Part shown: one piece after another, positions 1-9,121 of the stretch | Layout of the letters: each line of letters begins with the position of its first letter | Numbering within the stretch: position 1 is the first letter of the stretch | DNA from: an uncultured Mediterraneibacter sp. | GTDB lineage: Bacteria; Bacillota; Clostridia; Lachnospirales; Lachnospiraceae | Direction of reading: 5' to 3' | DNA length: 64,000 nt | Assembly: GCA_934309345.1 (NCBI GenBank) | Contig: CAKRDD010000012.1 | Location: 1 to 64,000, forward strand | Made by a program: the position numbers and the translations under genes | The notes under the pieces: generated by a model | What the model saw: only the letters and a program-made list of their open reading frames with translations | The model's database searches: none | What the model was told of the DNA's origin: nothing

Positions 1-80
1 AAAACGACAACAGCCAAATGTTTTGCCAAGAAATATCTTCTGTTCTTCTGTCGGATAAATTCGGAAACGATATGCTATGT

Positions 81-487
81 TCAATACTTCTTCTCTCCCT
101 GGGTTTCAATGTATTGACGGATTACTTCTACTGGGGCGCCTCCAGCTGTCAGCAAGCAGAAGCTCTGACTCCAAAAGGCTTCTTTCCAAAGTTTTCCCTG
201 ATTTCCGGATACTCCTTTTTCAATAGTCTGCTACTGGCACTTTTATATGCATTGATAAATTTACTAAGTTCCGTTCTCGGCTGCGCACGGAACATTACAT
301 GCACATGATCAATGTCATGATTCCATTCTTCCAGAACAATCCCATACCGTGGAGCAATATGTTCCCATATCTCTTTTGCTCTTTCTGAAATTGGATTATC
401 AATGACTTTCCTTCGATATTTTACTACCATGATCAGATGATAATACATCAGATACACTGAATGTGCATTATGATCTATTTTTTCCAT
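81..487 (-). pseudogene. tnpA: IS200/IS605-family transposase TnpA, frameshifted
   Basis: This is a Y1-transposase (single-strand DNA transposase) of the IS200 type. The N-terminal 100 or so residues match the family, with the HxH metal/catalytic motif in 'DHVHVM' and the early 'YHLIMVVKYRR' segment. The open frame from 487 stops at 149, but the neighbouring frame continues with the usual family C-terminus (LWKEAFWSQSFCLLTAGG..., then VEVIRQYIETQGE) and ends at the stop at 81-83. The shift is at an AGGGAAAAC stretch near 190-200. The catalytic Tyr lies in the shifted part (IRQYIETQ), so the uncorrected product should be inactive unless a -1 frameshift occurs. No tnpB is visible within the window. 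Confidence 0.85.
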
Positions 488-574
488 GCAAATCAGTCCT
501 CTCTCTAATAATCTATGTTTTCGACTGACTCTATTATACCACGGAATTTATTATCGAACAAGTGTTCTTTTTTA

Positions 575-636
575 TTTTTGCGCAATTCATCTCCTACCTG
601 CAGAGGAAGGAGAATTCTTGCTATATTATGTTAAAA
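575..636. repeat. 62-bp palindromic repeat resembling an IS200/IS605 end (copy A)
   Basis: A 62-bp segment with a hairpin (AATTCATCTCC paired with GGAGAATT), followed by TTGCTATATTATG. It recurs at 56808-56869 with a single mismatch. Hairpins of this kind next to GAATTC-TTG sequences are typical of IS200/IS605 ends. This copy lies 88 bp from the 5' end of the tnpA remnant, which supports that reading, but element boundaries cannot be proved here. Confidence 0.6.
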
Positions 637-670
637 ACATACAAAACATTTTCCCTAAAATTATGAATAT

Positions 671-741
671 AAAAAAGACCGCACACAATGACAGATGAAC
701 GTATCAGTATCGTCCTCATGCCATTATGTGCGGTCTTTTTT
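671..741. terminator. Bidirectional intrinsic terminator
   Basis: Long stem AAAAAAGACCGCACA...TGTGCGGTCTTTTTT with A/T runs on both sides. It lies just after the stop of the thrH gene (minus strand) and would end that transcript. It could also stop reading from the left. Confidence 0.8.
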
Positions 742-754
742 CGTCTTAGTTTTC

Positions 755-1357
755 TTATTTCATCGCGTCTTTAATTGCTGCCAGAAGCTCATCATAAGTC
801 TCATATGCCGGAAGTTCCGGATGATCTGCTTTGATCTGCTCTGTACTGCGGAATAAGAATCCTGCTTTACTTGCCTGAATCATGCCAAGGTCATTGTAAG
901 AATCCCCACTTGCGATTGTGTCAAATCCGATAGACTGCAGTGCTTTCACAGTGCTTAACTTAGACTGCTCTACACGCATCTTGAATCCTGTGATCTCGCC
1001 ATCCTCTGCTACTTCCAGGCTGTTGCAGAACAGTGTCGGCCATCCGAGTTTCTCCATCAGCGGTGTAGCAAACTGTGTAAATGTATCACTGATCAGGATT
1101 ACCTGGCTGAATGTACGGAGCTCATCTAAGAACTCTCTCGCTCCCGGGAGCGGATCGATCTTTGCGATTGTCTCCTGGATCTCTTTCAGTCCCAGACCAT
1201 GCTCTTTCAGAATTCCAAGTCTCCAGTTCATCAGCTTATCATAATCTGGTTCGTCTCTTGTTGTTTTCTTGAGTTCCGGAATTCCACTCGCCTCTGCGAA
1301 TGCAACCCAGATCTCCGGTACAAGTACTCCCTCTACATCAAGACATGTTATATACAT
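755..1357 (-). CDS. thrH: Bifunctional phosphoserine phosphatase/homoserine phosphotransferase ThrH
   Basis: HAD-superfamily phosphatase of about 200 residues, cytosolic. ThrH proteins release phosphate from phosphoserine and can pass it to homoserine, linking serine and threonine synthesis. The sequence shows the ThrH-type start 'CLDVEGVLVPEIW' (DxEG in place of the usual DxDGT), motif II 'LISDTF', the motif III Lys region and motif IV 'SGDSYNDLGM'. The ATG at 1357 is chosen because GGAGGAA stands just upstream. A longer in-frame ATG at 1393 has no such site. The gene stands alone and ends in the terminator at 671-741. The assignment to ThrH rather than SerB rests on the DVEG motif and the length. 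Confidence 0.88.
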   Translation of the reverse strand: MYITCLDVEGVLVPEIWVAFAEASGIPELKKTTRDEPDYDKLMNWRLGILKEHGLGLKEIQETIAKIDPLPGAREFLDELRTFSQVILISDTFTQFATPLMEKLGWPTLFCNSLEVAEDGEITGFKMRVEQSKLSTVKALQSIGFDTIASGDSYNDLGMIQASKAGFLFRSTEQIKADHPELPAYETYDELLAAIKDAMK

Positions 1358-1511
1358 CGTAATATTCCTCCATCTGTTTCGTTCTCTAATCACTTTATTA
1401 CTTTACTGTAATGTATTGATTTTAACATATATGCTGCATATTTACTACCCATTTTTTATAACAGTGAAAGAAAAAGGAGACCAGATATCTGATCCCCTTT
1501 TCCATCTTCTA

Positions 1512-3194
1512 TTATTCCATAATAGGTTTCAGTGCTTCTGCAAGCTTCTCTTTCTCAGCTTCTGCCTCTGCAAGATCTTTACCAAGTGTTGTGTAGTAGA
1601 TCTTGATCTTCGGCTCTGTTCCGGATGGACGAACGATTACTGTCTCGTTGTTCTCCAGTTTGTATACAAGTACGTTAGCTTTCGGAAGTCCTGTCTCTTC
1701 TGTCTTCTCGTAGTCGATCACGCTGGCAACTTTGTATCCCGCAATCTCTTCCAGAGGGTTCTTACGAAGGTCTTCCATGATTCCTGACATCTTATCCATT
1801 CCGCTCAGTCCCGGGAATTCAAAGCTGTCGATCTTGTTGAGATAACGTCCGTACTGTGCGTAGATCTCTTCCAGTCTCTGTTTCAGTGAGCTTCCGATGC
1901 TTCTGTAGTAAGCAGCCATCTCACAGATCAGCATAGATCCGATGATCGCATCTTTATCACGTACGTAAGGTCCTGCAAGGTATCCGTAGCTCTCTTCAAA
2001 TCCGAAGATGAAACGGTCAACTTCTCCTGCTGCTTCGAGGTTCGCGATCTGATCTCCGATCCATTTGAATCCTGTCAGCACGTTGCGAAGTTCTACTCCG
2101 TAATGCTCTGCAACAGCATCTGCAAGTGGTGTAGATACGAGAGATTTAACTGCTACCGGTTTCTCAGGCATTGTGCCTTTCTCGATACGTCCTGCTGCGA
2201 TATAATCAAGAAGAAGAACTCCGACTTCATTTCCTGAAACAAGCTCATAGGATCCATCTGGGCACTTCATAGCGATTCCGACACGGTCTGCGTCAGGGTC
2301 TGTTGCAAGCATAAGGTCTGCTCCTGTCTCTTTCGCAAGATTCAGTCCAAGCTCAAGTGCTGCAAAGATCTCCGGGTTCGGATAGCTGCATGTTGTAAAG
2401 TATCCGTTCGGGTACTCCTGCTCCGGTACGATTGTTACATCTGTGATTCCGATATCTTTGAGTACGCGTGTTACCGGTACTAATCCAGATCCATTCAGTG
2501 GGCTGTATACGAGCTTAAGTCCTGCGCTCTTGCACAGACCCGGACGTACCTGACGGGACTCGATTGCCTCATACAGTGCATCCTTACAGTCATCTCCTAC
2601 AAAGCGGATCAGACCTTCTTCAACTCCCTGAGCGAAGGACATATACTTCGCACCTGTAAGTACATCTGTCTTCTGGATCTCTTCATATACGATTGCTGCT
2701 GCATCATCTGTCATCTGGCATCCATCCGGTCCGTATGCCTTATATCCGTTGTACTTCGCCGGATTGTGGGATGCTGTTACCATAACACCTGCGTTACAGT
2801 TATAATAACGTGTTGCAAAGGAAAGTGCCGGTACCGGCATCAGAGCATCGTAGATTCTTACTTTAATTCCGTTCGCTGCAAGAACTCCTGCTGCTGTCTT
2901 CGCAAACACATCGCTCTTGAGACGGCTGTCGTAACTGATCGCTACTGTCTGTGTACCACCCTGTGTCTTTACCCAGTTGGCAAGTCCCTGTGTAGCCTGG
3001 CGAACAACATAGATATTCATTCTGTTCGTTCCTGCTCCAAGCACACCACGAAGTCCGGCTGTTCCAAACTTCAGAGCAACTGCGAAACGCTCCTTGATCT
3101 CATCATCATTTCCCTCGATTTTAGTTAACTCCGGCATCAGATCTGCGTCTTCCAAATCTGCTGCCATCCAGCGCTTATACTCTTCCTGATACAT
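1512..3194 (-). CDS. pgcA: Phosphoglucomutase/phosphomannomutase (alpha-D-phosphohexomutase family)
   Basis: 560-residue enzyme interconverting glucose-1-phosphate and glucose-6-phosphate (or the mannose equivalents), feeding cell-wall, capsule and glycogen precursors. All four family motifs are visible: catalytic serine loop 'TASHNPAKYNGYKAYG', Mg-binding 'DPDADRVGIA', sugar loop 'GFEESYGYLAG' and C-terminal phosphate loop 'RPSGTEPKIKIYY'. Length fits the long Firmicutes PgcA group. Translation is placed at the ATG at 3194, behind AATAGGAGTGATT. The open frame runs 48 codons further upstream, but only through a palindromic repeat. Transcription probably starts from the promoter at 3475-3503, giving a leader of about 275 nt with two palindromes. 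Confidence 0.92.
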   Translation of the reverse strand: MYQEEYKRWMAADLEDADLMPELTKIEGNDDEIKERFAVALKFGTAGLRGVLGAGTNRMNIYVVRQATQGLANWVKTQGGTQTVAISYDSRLKSDVFAKTAAGVLAANGIKVRIYDALMPVPALSFATRYYNCNAGVMVTASHNPAKYNGYKAYGPDGCQMTDDAAAIVYEEIQKTDVLTGAKYMSFAQGVEEGLIRFVGDDCKDALYEAIESRQVRPGLCKSAGLKLVYSPLNGSGLVPVTRVLKDIGITDVTIVPEQEYPNGYFTTCSYPNPEIFAALELGLNLAKETGADLMLATDPDADRVGIAMKCPDGSYELVSGNEVGVLLLDYIAAGRIEKGTMPEKPVAVKSLVSTPLADAVAEHYGVELRNVLTGFKWIGDQIANLEAAGEVDRFIFGFEESYGYLAGPYVRDKDAIIGSMLICEMAAYYRSIGSSLKQRLEEIYAQYGRYLNKIDSFEFPGLSGMDKMSGIMEDLRKNPLEEIAGYKVASVIDYEKTEETGLPKANVLVYKLENNETVIVRPSGTEPKIKIYYTTLGKDLAEAEAEKEKLAEALKPIME

Positions 3195-3225
3195 CTTAAT
3201 CACTCCTATTATTTTCTTAAAATGG

Positions 3226-3362
3226 TTACTGTTCAGAGCCAAGCAAAATTTCAAAAAAGGTATAAAATGCTTGCATTTTTTAGACTGTTTTTGAAATTTT
3301 ATTTGGCGGATACGCCACACCTCCGAAATGCGTAGCATTTTGGAGGTTGGCTCTGAACAGTT
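3226..3362. repeat. MITE-like nested palindrome
   Basis: The outer arms ACTGTTCAGAGCCAA (3228-3242) and TTGGCTCTGAACAGT (3347-3361) are perfect 15-bp inverted repeats. Inside are further hairpins: CAAAATTTCAAAAA with TTTTTGAAATTTT, AAAATGC/GCATTTT, GGCG..CGCC, and CCTCC-AAATGC with GCATTT-GGAGG. No ORF of its own. It sits in the 5' leader of the phosphohexomutase gene. Confidence 0.7.
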
Positions 3363-3386
3363 AGTTAAAATGTAAAATCATTGCAA

Positions 3387-3445
3387 TTCAGCCATACAAC
3401 GTAAGACTGTCAGTTTATGACAATTTCTGTCGTTGTATGGCTGAA
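3387..3445. repeat. Second inverted repeat in the same leader
   Basis: Perfect 15-bp arms TTCAGCCATACAACG and CGTTGTATGGCTGAA, flanking about 29 bp that themselves can pair (ACTGTCA with TGACAAT-like). The arms differ from the element at 3226 but begin with a related TTCAG end. No T-run follows on either strand, so it is not a simple terminator. Confidence 0.65.
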
Positions 3446-3474
3446 CTGTTTCTAAACTTTACAAATCTAGTAAT

Positions 3475-3503
3475 ATTATACCATGTGGGTACATTTACAG
3501 CAA
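3475..3503 (-). promoter_or_regulatory. Promoter for the phosphohexomutase gene
   Basis: On the minus strand TTGCTG, 17-bp spacer, TATAAT. It is the only good sigma-A-type match between the EAL gene and the mutase, whose 400-bp intergenic region otherwise holds the two palindromes. Confidence 0.6.
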
Positions 3504-3596
3504 GATTTCTTGTCTGTTTTAACAAGCATTTTTCTTTTTTCTTTTTGAGTCTCACGGCACACGGATCAACCCTTCATTTTTAAGTTTTACCATCTT

Positions 3597-5678
3597 TTAC
3601 TGTTCCAGAAGCTGCTCAAACTGTGCTTCCGGCATCGGTCTGCTGAAGTAAAATCCCTGAAGATAATCGCAGCCATAATCTTGCAAAAATTCTGCCTGTT
3701 CCTCTGTCTCTACCCCTTCAGCAACTACTTTCATATTCAATCTGTGCGCAAGCTCTACCAATGAAAGAAGAATGTTGTTGTTTTTCTTATCTACACCAAG
3801 TTTACGGACAAATCCCATGTCCAGCTTCATAACATCAAACTCGTAATCCCTGATCGTACTGAACGAGGAAACTCCGCTTCCAAAATCATCTACCAGAAGC
3901 TTCACGCCGTACTCATGCAGCTTGGAAAGAAACTCGACACCTTCTTCTGTGATCGTCGCATAGGCAGATTCTGTAATCTCAAAGCAAATTTTTTCCTTGG
4001 ACAAACGAGAATCATTCACATTCCTTCTGATCTCAAACATGATTTCTTCATCCATCAGATCCATTCTGGACAGATTTACAGTAACAGGAAGTATTTTCTT
4101 TCCTTTCATTTCTCTGCGTTCCAGAAAGCTTTGTACCGCTCCATAGATAAATGCGTCCAGTTTTGTAATATGCCCGCTCTCTTCCAACGGCGGTATGAAA
4201 TTCCCCGGAAGGATTATTCCCTTTTGTGGTGATTCCCAACGGGCAAGTGCTTCTGCAAACACAATCTTTCTCGTTTTCGCATCATAGATTGGATGATAAT
4301 AGACTTTAATCTCCTGATTCTTGATTGCATCATCCAGCTGGATCAATGCCATACTCCATTTTTCATAGTCTTTTTTCATCTCCTCATTGAATACACAATA
4401 AGGCTGGACATACTGATTGGAAATCTGAAGCTTTGCAAGTTTTGCCTTATCACACATATCCGTGATGCTTCTTTCATTATTGTCCTGGATATAATAAATC
4501 CCACATCTTCCGTAAACATCTACTTTACTGTTTTTTCTGTAATAAACCCGGTGTGTTAATTCCGGAATGCGTTTCAGATCCAGATATTTTGTTTCTACAA
4601 GCAGTGCAAAACGATCTGCCTCTATCCTTCCAATCACTGACGGTCTTAAGAAGCTGTTTCTCAGAGAATTTACCCATTGGCAAAGTACCTCATCACCTGC
4701 TTCATACCCAAACAGGTCAGTGATTGCCTTGAATCTCTGGATATTGAAATACAAAACCGCATAACTTCCATTTTGATTTTGCTTGAGAATCTCTTCTGCC
4801 TTATGAGCAAAACCAGTTCTGTTCCTTGCTCCTGTAACAGAATCTGTCTCAAATTCATCCGTCATATCTTCAATTACAACCAGTAGAACATCCCGTCGTT
4901 TATCAAACCAGTGATAGGTATATCGTTCCACTCTATTTTCCATATTATATGCCTGGAAAGAAAACTCTCCGGTCAACCGAAGTTTTTCTTCCAATGACTC
5001 AAATGAAGTGCAGTTCAGGAAATGTCTTTTATCCTGCTCTGCGACTCTCTCTTCTGCCAGTTTCTCTACAACATCTTCGTAGAAAAGCCGCTTGTTTTCC
5101 GGGAAACGGGTCTCTTTAAAATTGCAGGAACGGAAGAAAATACGATGCTTACGCAGATCGATCAATGCAACTGCCTCAAAATCATTCTTGTAAAGGATTC
5201 TTCGTACTTCTGTGTCAATGTATCGCTGCGTCACGTCCGTCCATACCATCACTGCCTCCACGTGACTATTTCTCCGGTTCTGATGCATCTTCATATCAAT
5301 CCGGTAAAACCTGAATTCCTTCTTATGCTTAAAGTAATAATAATATTGAAATTTCAGAAGTCCTTCCTCGTATCTTCTCAAAAGCTCTGTTTTGCGGAAA
5401 ATCTCCCTGAATTCATCCAACTCATCCATAAAAACAATATTGGGATGAATATACTTTTTCATCCACGCTGACATACTGCTGTTTTCTATTTGATCTTCAT
5501 TCAGCATATCTTCTGTCGTGATAGCCAGAATCCTGTCTTCTGTAACATCTATATAAATTCCCCCGGCCTGATTGCCTGTCTGTGTCATAAGGAAATTTAT
5601 ACGTTCCTGATAAAGAAGCTCCTGTTCTCTCTCCATCCCCACTGTTGTTGTCCCAGTATTTTTTTCTTCGATTCCCAT
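3597..5678 (-). CDS. GGDEF(degenerate)-EAL protein, c-di-GMP phosphodiesterase
   Basis: 693-residue cytosolic signalling protein, predicted to hydrolyse cyclic di-GMP. Residues ~1-280 form an unassigned, PAS-like sensory part. Residues ~280-420 are a GGDEF domain with 'DSVTGARNRTGF' but 'RIEADRF' where the GGDEF signature should be, so cyclase activity is unlikely. Residues ~440-690 are an EAL domain with all main catalytic motifs: 'AEALARW', 'VNLSRMD', 'FEITES', 'LVDDFGSGVSSF', 'MKLD' and 'AEGVETEEQ'. GTGGGGAACGGAT precedes the ATG. It is the last of three same-strand genes (7105-9000, 5712-7088, 3597-5678) with gaps of 16 and 33 bp, so it probably opposes the cyclase at the head of the operon. 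Confidence 0.88.
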   Translation of the reverse strand: MGIEEKNTGTTTVGMEREQELLYQERINFLMTQTGNQAGGIYIDVTEDRILAITTEDMLNEDQIENSSMSAWMKKYIHPNIVFMDELDEFREIFRKTELLRRYEEGLLKFQYYYYFKHKKEFRFYRIDMKMHQNRRNSHVEAVMVWTDVTQRYIDTEVRRILYKNDFEAVALIDLRKHRIFFRSCNFKETRFPENKRLFYEDVVEKLAEERVAEQDKRHFLNCTSFESLEEKLRLTGEFSFQAYNMENRVERYTYHWFDKRRDVLLVVIEDMTDEFETDSVTGARNRTGFAHKAEEILKQNQNGSYAVLYFNIQRFKAITDLFGYEAGDEVLCQWVNSLRNSFLRPSVIGRIEADRFALLVETKYLDLKRIPELTHRVYYRKNSKVDVYGRCGIYYIQDNNERSITDMCDKAKLAKLQISNQYVQPYCVFNEEMKKDYEKWSMALIQLDDAIKNQEIKVYYHPIYDAKTRKIVFAEALARWESPQKGIILPGNFIPPLEESGHITKLDAFIYGAVQSFLERREMKGKKILPVTVNLSRMDLMDEEIMFEIRRNVNDSRLSKEKICFEITESAYATITEEGVEFLSKLHEYGVKLLVDDFGSGVSSFSTIRDYEFDVMKLDMGFVRKLGVDKKNNNILLSLVELAHRLNMKVVAEGVETEEQAEFLQDYGCDYLQGFYFSRPMPEAQFEQLLEQ

Positions 5679-5711
5679 ATCCGTTCCCCACTTTTAGAAT
5701 GACAATCCTGT

Positions 5712-7088
5712 TTACATAGAAATAATTCCCAATACATTTGCAATAGAGCTAAGTAAAATAATGACCAGGAAGATTGGTGCCAGATATTTCAAAAAGAACA
5801 TATATAACTTCTTTCTCTTAAATGCAGATGACTGCTCGATCTCTCTTGCGATTCTGTCAAATCCAACCGTACGAACGATCAGGAAACAGGTTGCAAGTGC
5901 TGCAAGCGGCATCATCACAGAATTTGTCAGGAAATCGAAGAAGTCCAGACATGCCATTCCGAAAATCTGAATAAAGCTCAGTACTCCATATCCCATAGAG
6001 GATAAGGTTCCGATTATAATCATAACAGCTGCCATAAGGATACAGCATTTCGGTCTGCTCCAATGAAGTTCATCCTGGAATGTAGATACGCTTGTCTCCA
6101 GAAGTGAGATTGCACTTGTCACTGCTGCAAGAAGTACCAATACAAAGAACAGGATACCTGCCAGTCTTCCAACTCCCATACTTGCGAATACCTTCGGAAG
6201 TGTAATGAACATCAGAGACGGTCCTGCCTGCAGATCATCCGGATTACCACCGGAGAATGCAAACACTGCCGGGATGATCATAAGTCCGGCAAGAAGCGCG
6301 ATTGCTGTATCGAAAATCTCAACCTGTGTTGTACTCTTCTCAAGGTCAACATCTTTACCAATATATGAACCATATGTATACAAAATTCCCATCGCGATTG
6401 ACAGGGAGTAGAACATCTGTCCCATTGCCGCAACAACCGTCATTGCTGAGAAGTGCTTCGGATTCGGAATCAGGAAGTACTTCACACCTTCAATTGCTCC
6501 CGGTCTTGTTACAGAATAAATTGCTACGATAACCGCAAGGATAACAAGAATCGGCATCATAATCTTAGATACTCGCTCTATACCATTCTCAACTCCTGCC
6601 AGGATAACACAGAATACAAGAATAGCAAACACGATGAACCATGCTTCTACCTGAAAAGAATCTGAAATAAATTCTGTAAAATATCCGTCCTGTGCAACAG
6701 TCTGCACATTTCCTTTCAGATACTCTACAAGATACTTGATAACCCAGCCACCGATTGAACTATAATACGGCACGATCAGCATTGGGATTATTGCATTGAG
6801 CCATCCGCCGATCTTAAATGATTTTGTCTTACCGAATGTCTGAAAAGCTCCAACCGGACTTTTTCTTGTCATTCTTCCAAGTGCTGTCTCTGACATAATC
6901 AAAACATATCCAAAAGATACGGTCAGAACCAGATAAACGAGAAGGAAGATTCCCCCTCCATATTTCGCAGCCAGATACGGGAATCTCCAGATATTTCCCA
7001 GGCCGACTGCTGAGCCTGCAACAGCGAGCACATATCCGATTTTACCCGAGAAACTTGCTCTCTTTGCTGATTGTCCATTGTTACTCAT
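5712..7088 (-). CDS. Sodium-dependent neurotransmitter:sodium symporter (NSS) family transporter
   Basis: 458-residue membrane protein of the NSS (SLC6/LeuT-like) family, which imports amino acids or related amines with sodium. It begins with the family's 'GYVLAVAGSAVGLGNIWRFP' unwound TM1 and 'GGGIFLLVYL' TM2. The 'SIGGWVIKY' region, 'FYSLSIAMGILYTYGSY' TM6 and about eleven to twelve hydrophobic segments fit. It is short at the C-terminus, like other 11-TM bacterial members. The substrate cannot be read from sequence. It lies between a GGDEF-type and an EAL-type gene in one apparent operon, so transport and c-di-GMP turnover are probably coordinated. AAAGGGAGGATTTT precedes the ATG. A paralogue lies at 61242-62642. 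Confidence 0.9.
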   Translation of the reverse strand: MSNNGQSAKRASFSGKIGYVLAVAGSAVGLGNIWRFPYLAAKYGGGIFLLVYLVLTVSFGYVLIMSETALGRMTRKSPVGAFQTFGKTKSFKIGGWLNAIIPMLIVPYYSSIGGWVIKYLVEYLKGNVQTVAQDGYFTEFISDSFQVEAWFIVFAILVFCVILAGVENGIERVSKIMMPILVILAVIVAIYSVTRPGAIEGVKYFLIPNPKHFSAMTVVAAMGQMFYSLSIAMGILYTYGSYIGKDVDLEKSTTQVEIFDTAIALLAGLMIIPAVFAFSGGNPDDLQAGPSLMFITLPKVFASMGVGRLAGILFFVLVLLAAVTSAISLLETSVSTFQDELHWSRPKCCILMAAVMIIIGTLSSMGYGVLSFIQIFGMACLDFFDFLTNSVMMPLAALATCFLIVRTVGFDRIAREIEQSSAFKRKKLYMFFLKYLAPIFLVIILLSSIANVLGIISM

Positions 7089-7104
7089 AAAATCCTCCCT
7101 TTAC

Positions 7105-9000
7105 CTAACAGTTTCTACTGTTGTTCTCTTTTCTTTTTTTCTTTTCTTTGTACATAATATCATCCGCTTTCTTCACATAATATTCAAGAGGATTTTCCTC
7201 TTCCGGATTTGCACAGATATAACCGATACTTGATGACAGCTCATAAGGAAAATCATTTTTTTCATTTGCAAGTTTTAACGCTGCATTCATTTCCTTTTTC
7301 AGTTTTTCCCCCATCTCTTCGTTACAGTCTGAAATGATCATAACAAACTCATCTCCCCCATAACGTACTACCAGTGAATTTTTCGGGCAGGCCTGCTTCA
7401 ATACATCAGCGACTGTCCGGATCGCAAGATCTCCACTCTCATGTCCATACGTATCATTGATAAACTTCAATTTATTAATATCCGTAAATAAAATCAATGT
7501 CTCCCGGTTCTTTCTTCTATCCCTGCAAAGCAGCTTTTCTGCGTATCTTGTCAACCCGATCCGGTTATAAACACCGGTCAGAGCATCTATGGAGCTTAAC
7601 GCATCCAACATTTCATTTGCCTTTTTCAGGGCAAGACGCTCCAGCAAAATCTCCATTGACACATTAATGCTGTGAGCCCAGCTATAAACAGCCTCATCGT
7701 CAATCAGTGTCACGCTGTCCTTGATCACACAATATCCGATCTCTCTTTCCTGAAAATGCACCGGACAGATCAAATAACTATGACTTTCTTCGTCTTGCTG
7801 ATCTTGTGGGAATAAGGTTCTTACATCAATCGGCTCTTCATAGGATAACAGATTTCCCTGCTCCCATGCAAACATAACTGACATTTTTTCATCAAATCCG
7901 TTCTCTAAAACAGATTTATTCGAATATGGATGGAGTTTTTCACCTCTGTTGACCATCAGGTACATCGCCTGACATCCGATTTCCCGGACATTTTCCTCCA
8001 ATACACTGCAGTATTCTTTCCAATTCTCGCATTGCACCAGTTTCTTATGCATAACCTGCATATTCATGTTCATATGTTTCAGCATAAGCGAAGATTCTAC
8101 GAACAGTCTTCGTCCGATCTTCAGTCGATCCCACGACTCCTTACAGCCACAACTCGACCGATAAGCCACTTTGGTCTCCAGGTTTGTGATCTGCGGAACT
8201 TCTTCGCCGGAAATCAGGCGAAACAGCACATCACATCCCTGATATCCTGCGCCAAATGTTTCCCTGGCTACTGTTGTCAGACGTGGCTTATAAGATTCTG
8301 AAAATCTGGAGTTATCAAATCCTGCCACAAGAAAATCATCCGGCGCATAAAATCCATGTTCCCTTGCTGCTGCACAATATCCGATCGCCATTTCATCATT
8401 TGCCGCGATCAGACAGTCCGGAAGCTCACCTTCCGCTTCCCAAAAATCTTCAAACGCACTTTTTCCGCCTACATATGTATAATTTGAATAACGGATCCAC
8501 TCCTCTTTTAATTCAATTCCGGCTTCCTTCATCCCGTCCTTCACTCCGAGCAGCCGCTGATCTGACTCATAATTATCCTTCTCCGGGCCGGCCAGAAAGA
8601 AAATTTTTCTACATCCGTGCACTTCAATCATATGACGTGTAACTTCCTTCATTGACCGGTAGTTATCACATCCCACACGGTGCAGGCCTTCCATAACAAA
8701 CTCCATACTCACCGCTGGTTTTCCGCTCTTCGCCAGCATCTCTGCCAGTCTTTTACGTTCCTGATGTGAAGTAATATTATTCGCTGCAAGTATAAGTCCG
8801 TCATAATCCTCACACTGGATCAGTGAGAACACTCCGTATTCCCCTTTATTGTACAGCAAGTCTTCACTGTCTCCGCCATAACAGTTAAAAATATAGAGAT
8901 CTGCACCTTCTTCTTTTGTTCTCTCAAGAACTCCATGCATCACTTCTTTCATGATCTCTACATTGAATCCCCCTTGCAACAAAGCAATCTTTTTCTTCAT
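7105..9000 (-). CDS. Periplasmic-binding-like (LacI sensor domain)-GGDEF diguanylate cyclase
   Basis: 631-residue protein. Residues ~1-290 resemble the ligand-binding part of LacI-family repressors and type 1 periplasmic binding proteins ('VGCDNYRSMKEVTRHMIEVHG', 'CLIAANDEMAIGYCAAAREHG', 'VAGFDNSRF'), but there is no DNA-binding helix-turn-helix in front. A middle segment (~295-460) looks like a GAF-type or linker region. Residues ~465-625 are a GGDEF domain with intact 'RYGGDEFVMI' and 'FTDINKLKFINDTYGHESGD', so it should make c-di-GMP. There is no signal peptide, so it would sense a cytosolic sugar-like ligand. First gene of the operon with an NSS transporter and an EAL protein. Promoter at 9038-9066. 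Confidence 0.88.
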   Translation of the reverse strand: MKKKIALLQGGFNVEIMKEVMHGVLERTKEEGADLYIFNCYGGDSEDLLYNKGEYGVFSLIQCEDYDGLILAANNITSHQERKRLAEMLAKSGKPAVSMEFVMEGLHRVGCDNYRSMKEVTRHMIEVHGCRKIFFLAGPEKDNYESDQRLLGVKDGMKEAGIELKEEWIRYSNYTYVGGKSAFEDFWEAEGELPDCLIAANDEMAIGYCAAAREHGFYAPDDFLVAGFDNSRFSESYKPRLTTVARETFGAGYQGCDVLFRLISGEEVPQITNLETKVAYRSSCGCKESWDRLKIGRRLFVESSLMLKHMNMNMQVMHKKLVQCENWKEYCSVLEENVREIGCQAMYLMVNRGEKLHPYSNKSVLENGFDEKMSVMFAWEQGNLLSYEEPIDVRTLFPQDQQDEESHSYLICPVHFQEREIGYCVIKDSVTLIDDEAVYSWAHSINVSMEILLERLALKKANEMLDALSSIDALTGVYNRIGLTRYAEKLLCRDRRKNRETLILFTDINKLKFINDTYGHESGDLAIRTVADVLKQACPKNSLVVRYGGDEFVMIISDCNEEMGEKLKKEMNAALKLANEKNDFPYELSSSIGYICANPEEENPLEYYVKKADDIMYKEKKKRKENNSRNC

Positions 9001-9037
9001 CTCTCATCTTCCCCACTTCAAAGACCATTATTATTTT

Positions 9038-9066
9038 ATTTTACCATTCACTACTTTGAATAGCAA
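9038..9066 (-). promoter_or_regulatory. Promoter of the GGDEF-NSS-EAL operon
   Basis: Minus strand TTGCTA, 17 bp, TAAAAT, starting transcription about 30 bp before the ATG at 9000. The -35 end abuts the terminator of the preceding ABC transporter operon. Confidence 0.6.
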
Positions 9067-9067
9067 C

Positions 9068-9119
9068 AAAAAGAGCCATGCATCTCTTGAATATTCATTC
9101 AAAAGCTGCCACAGCTCTT
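9068..9119 (-). terminator. Intrinsic terminator of the corrinoid-uptake operon
   Basis: Minus-strand stem AAGAGC...GCTCTT with an inner TTGAAT/ATTCAA hairpin, followed by TTTTTGTTG. It starts three bases after the ATPase stop codon. Confidence 0.7.
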
Positions 9120-9121
9120 AT

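Noticed and set aside
18..308. Plus-strand open frame of 96 codons opposite the TnpA remnant
   Set aside because: It lies antisense to a clear transposase, has no SD and no family features; a shadow frame.
3195..3338. 48-codon N-terminal extension of the phosphohexomutase
   Set aside because: It would translate a palindromic repeat, and a good SD directly precedes the internal ATG at 3194.
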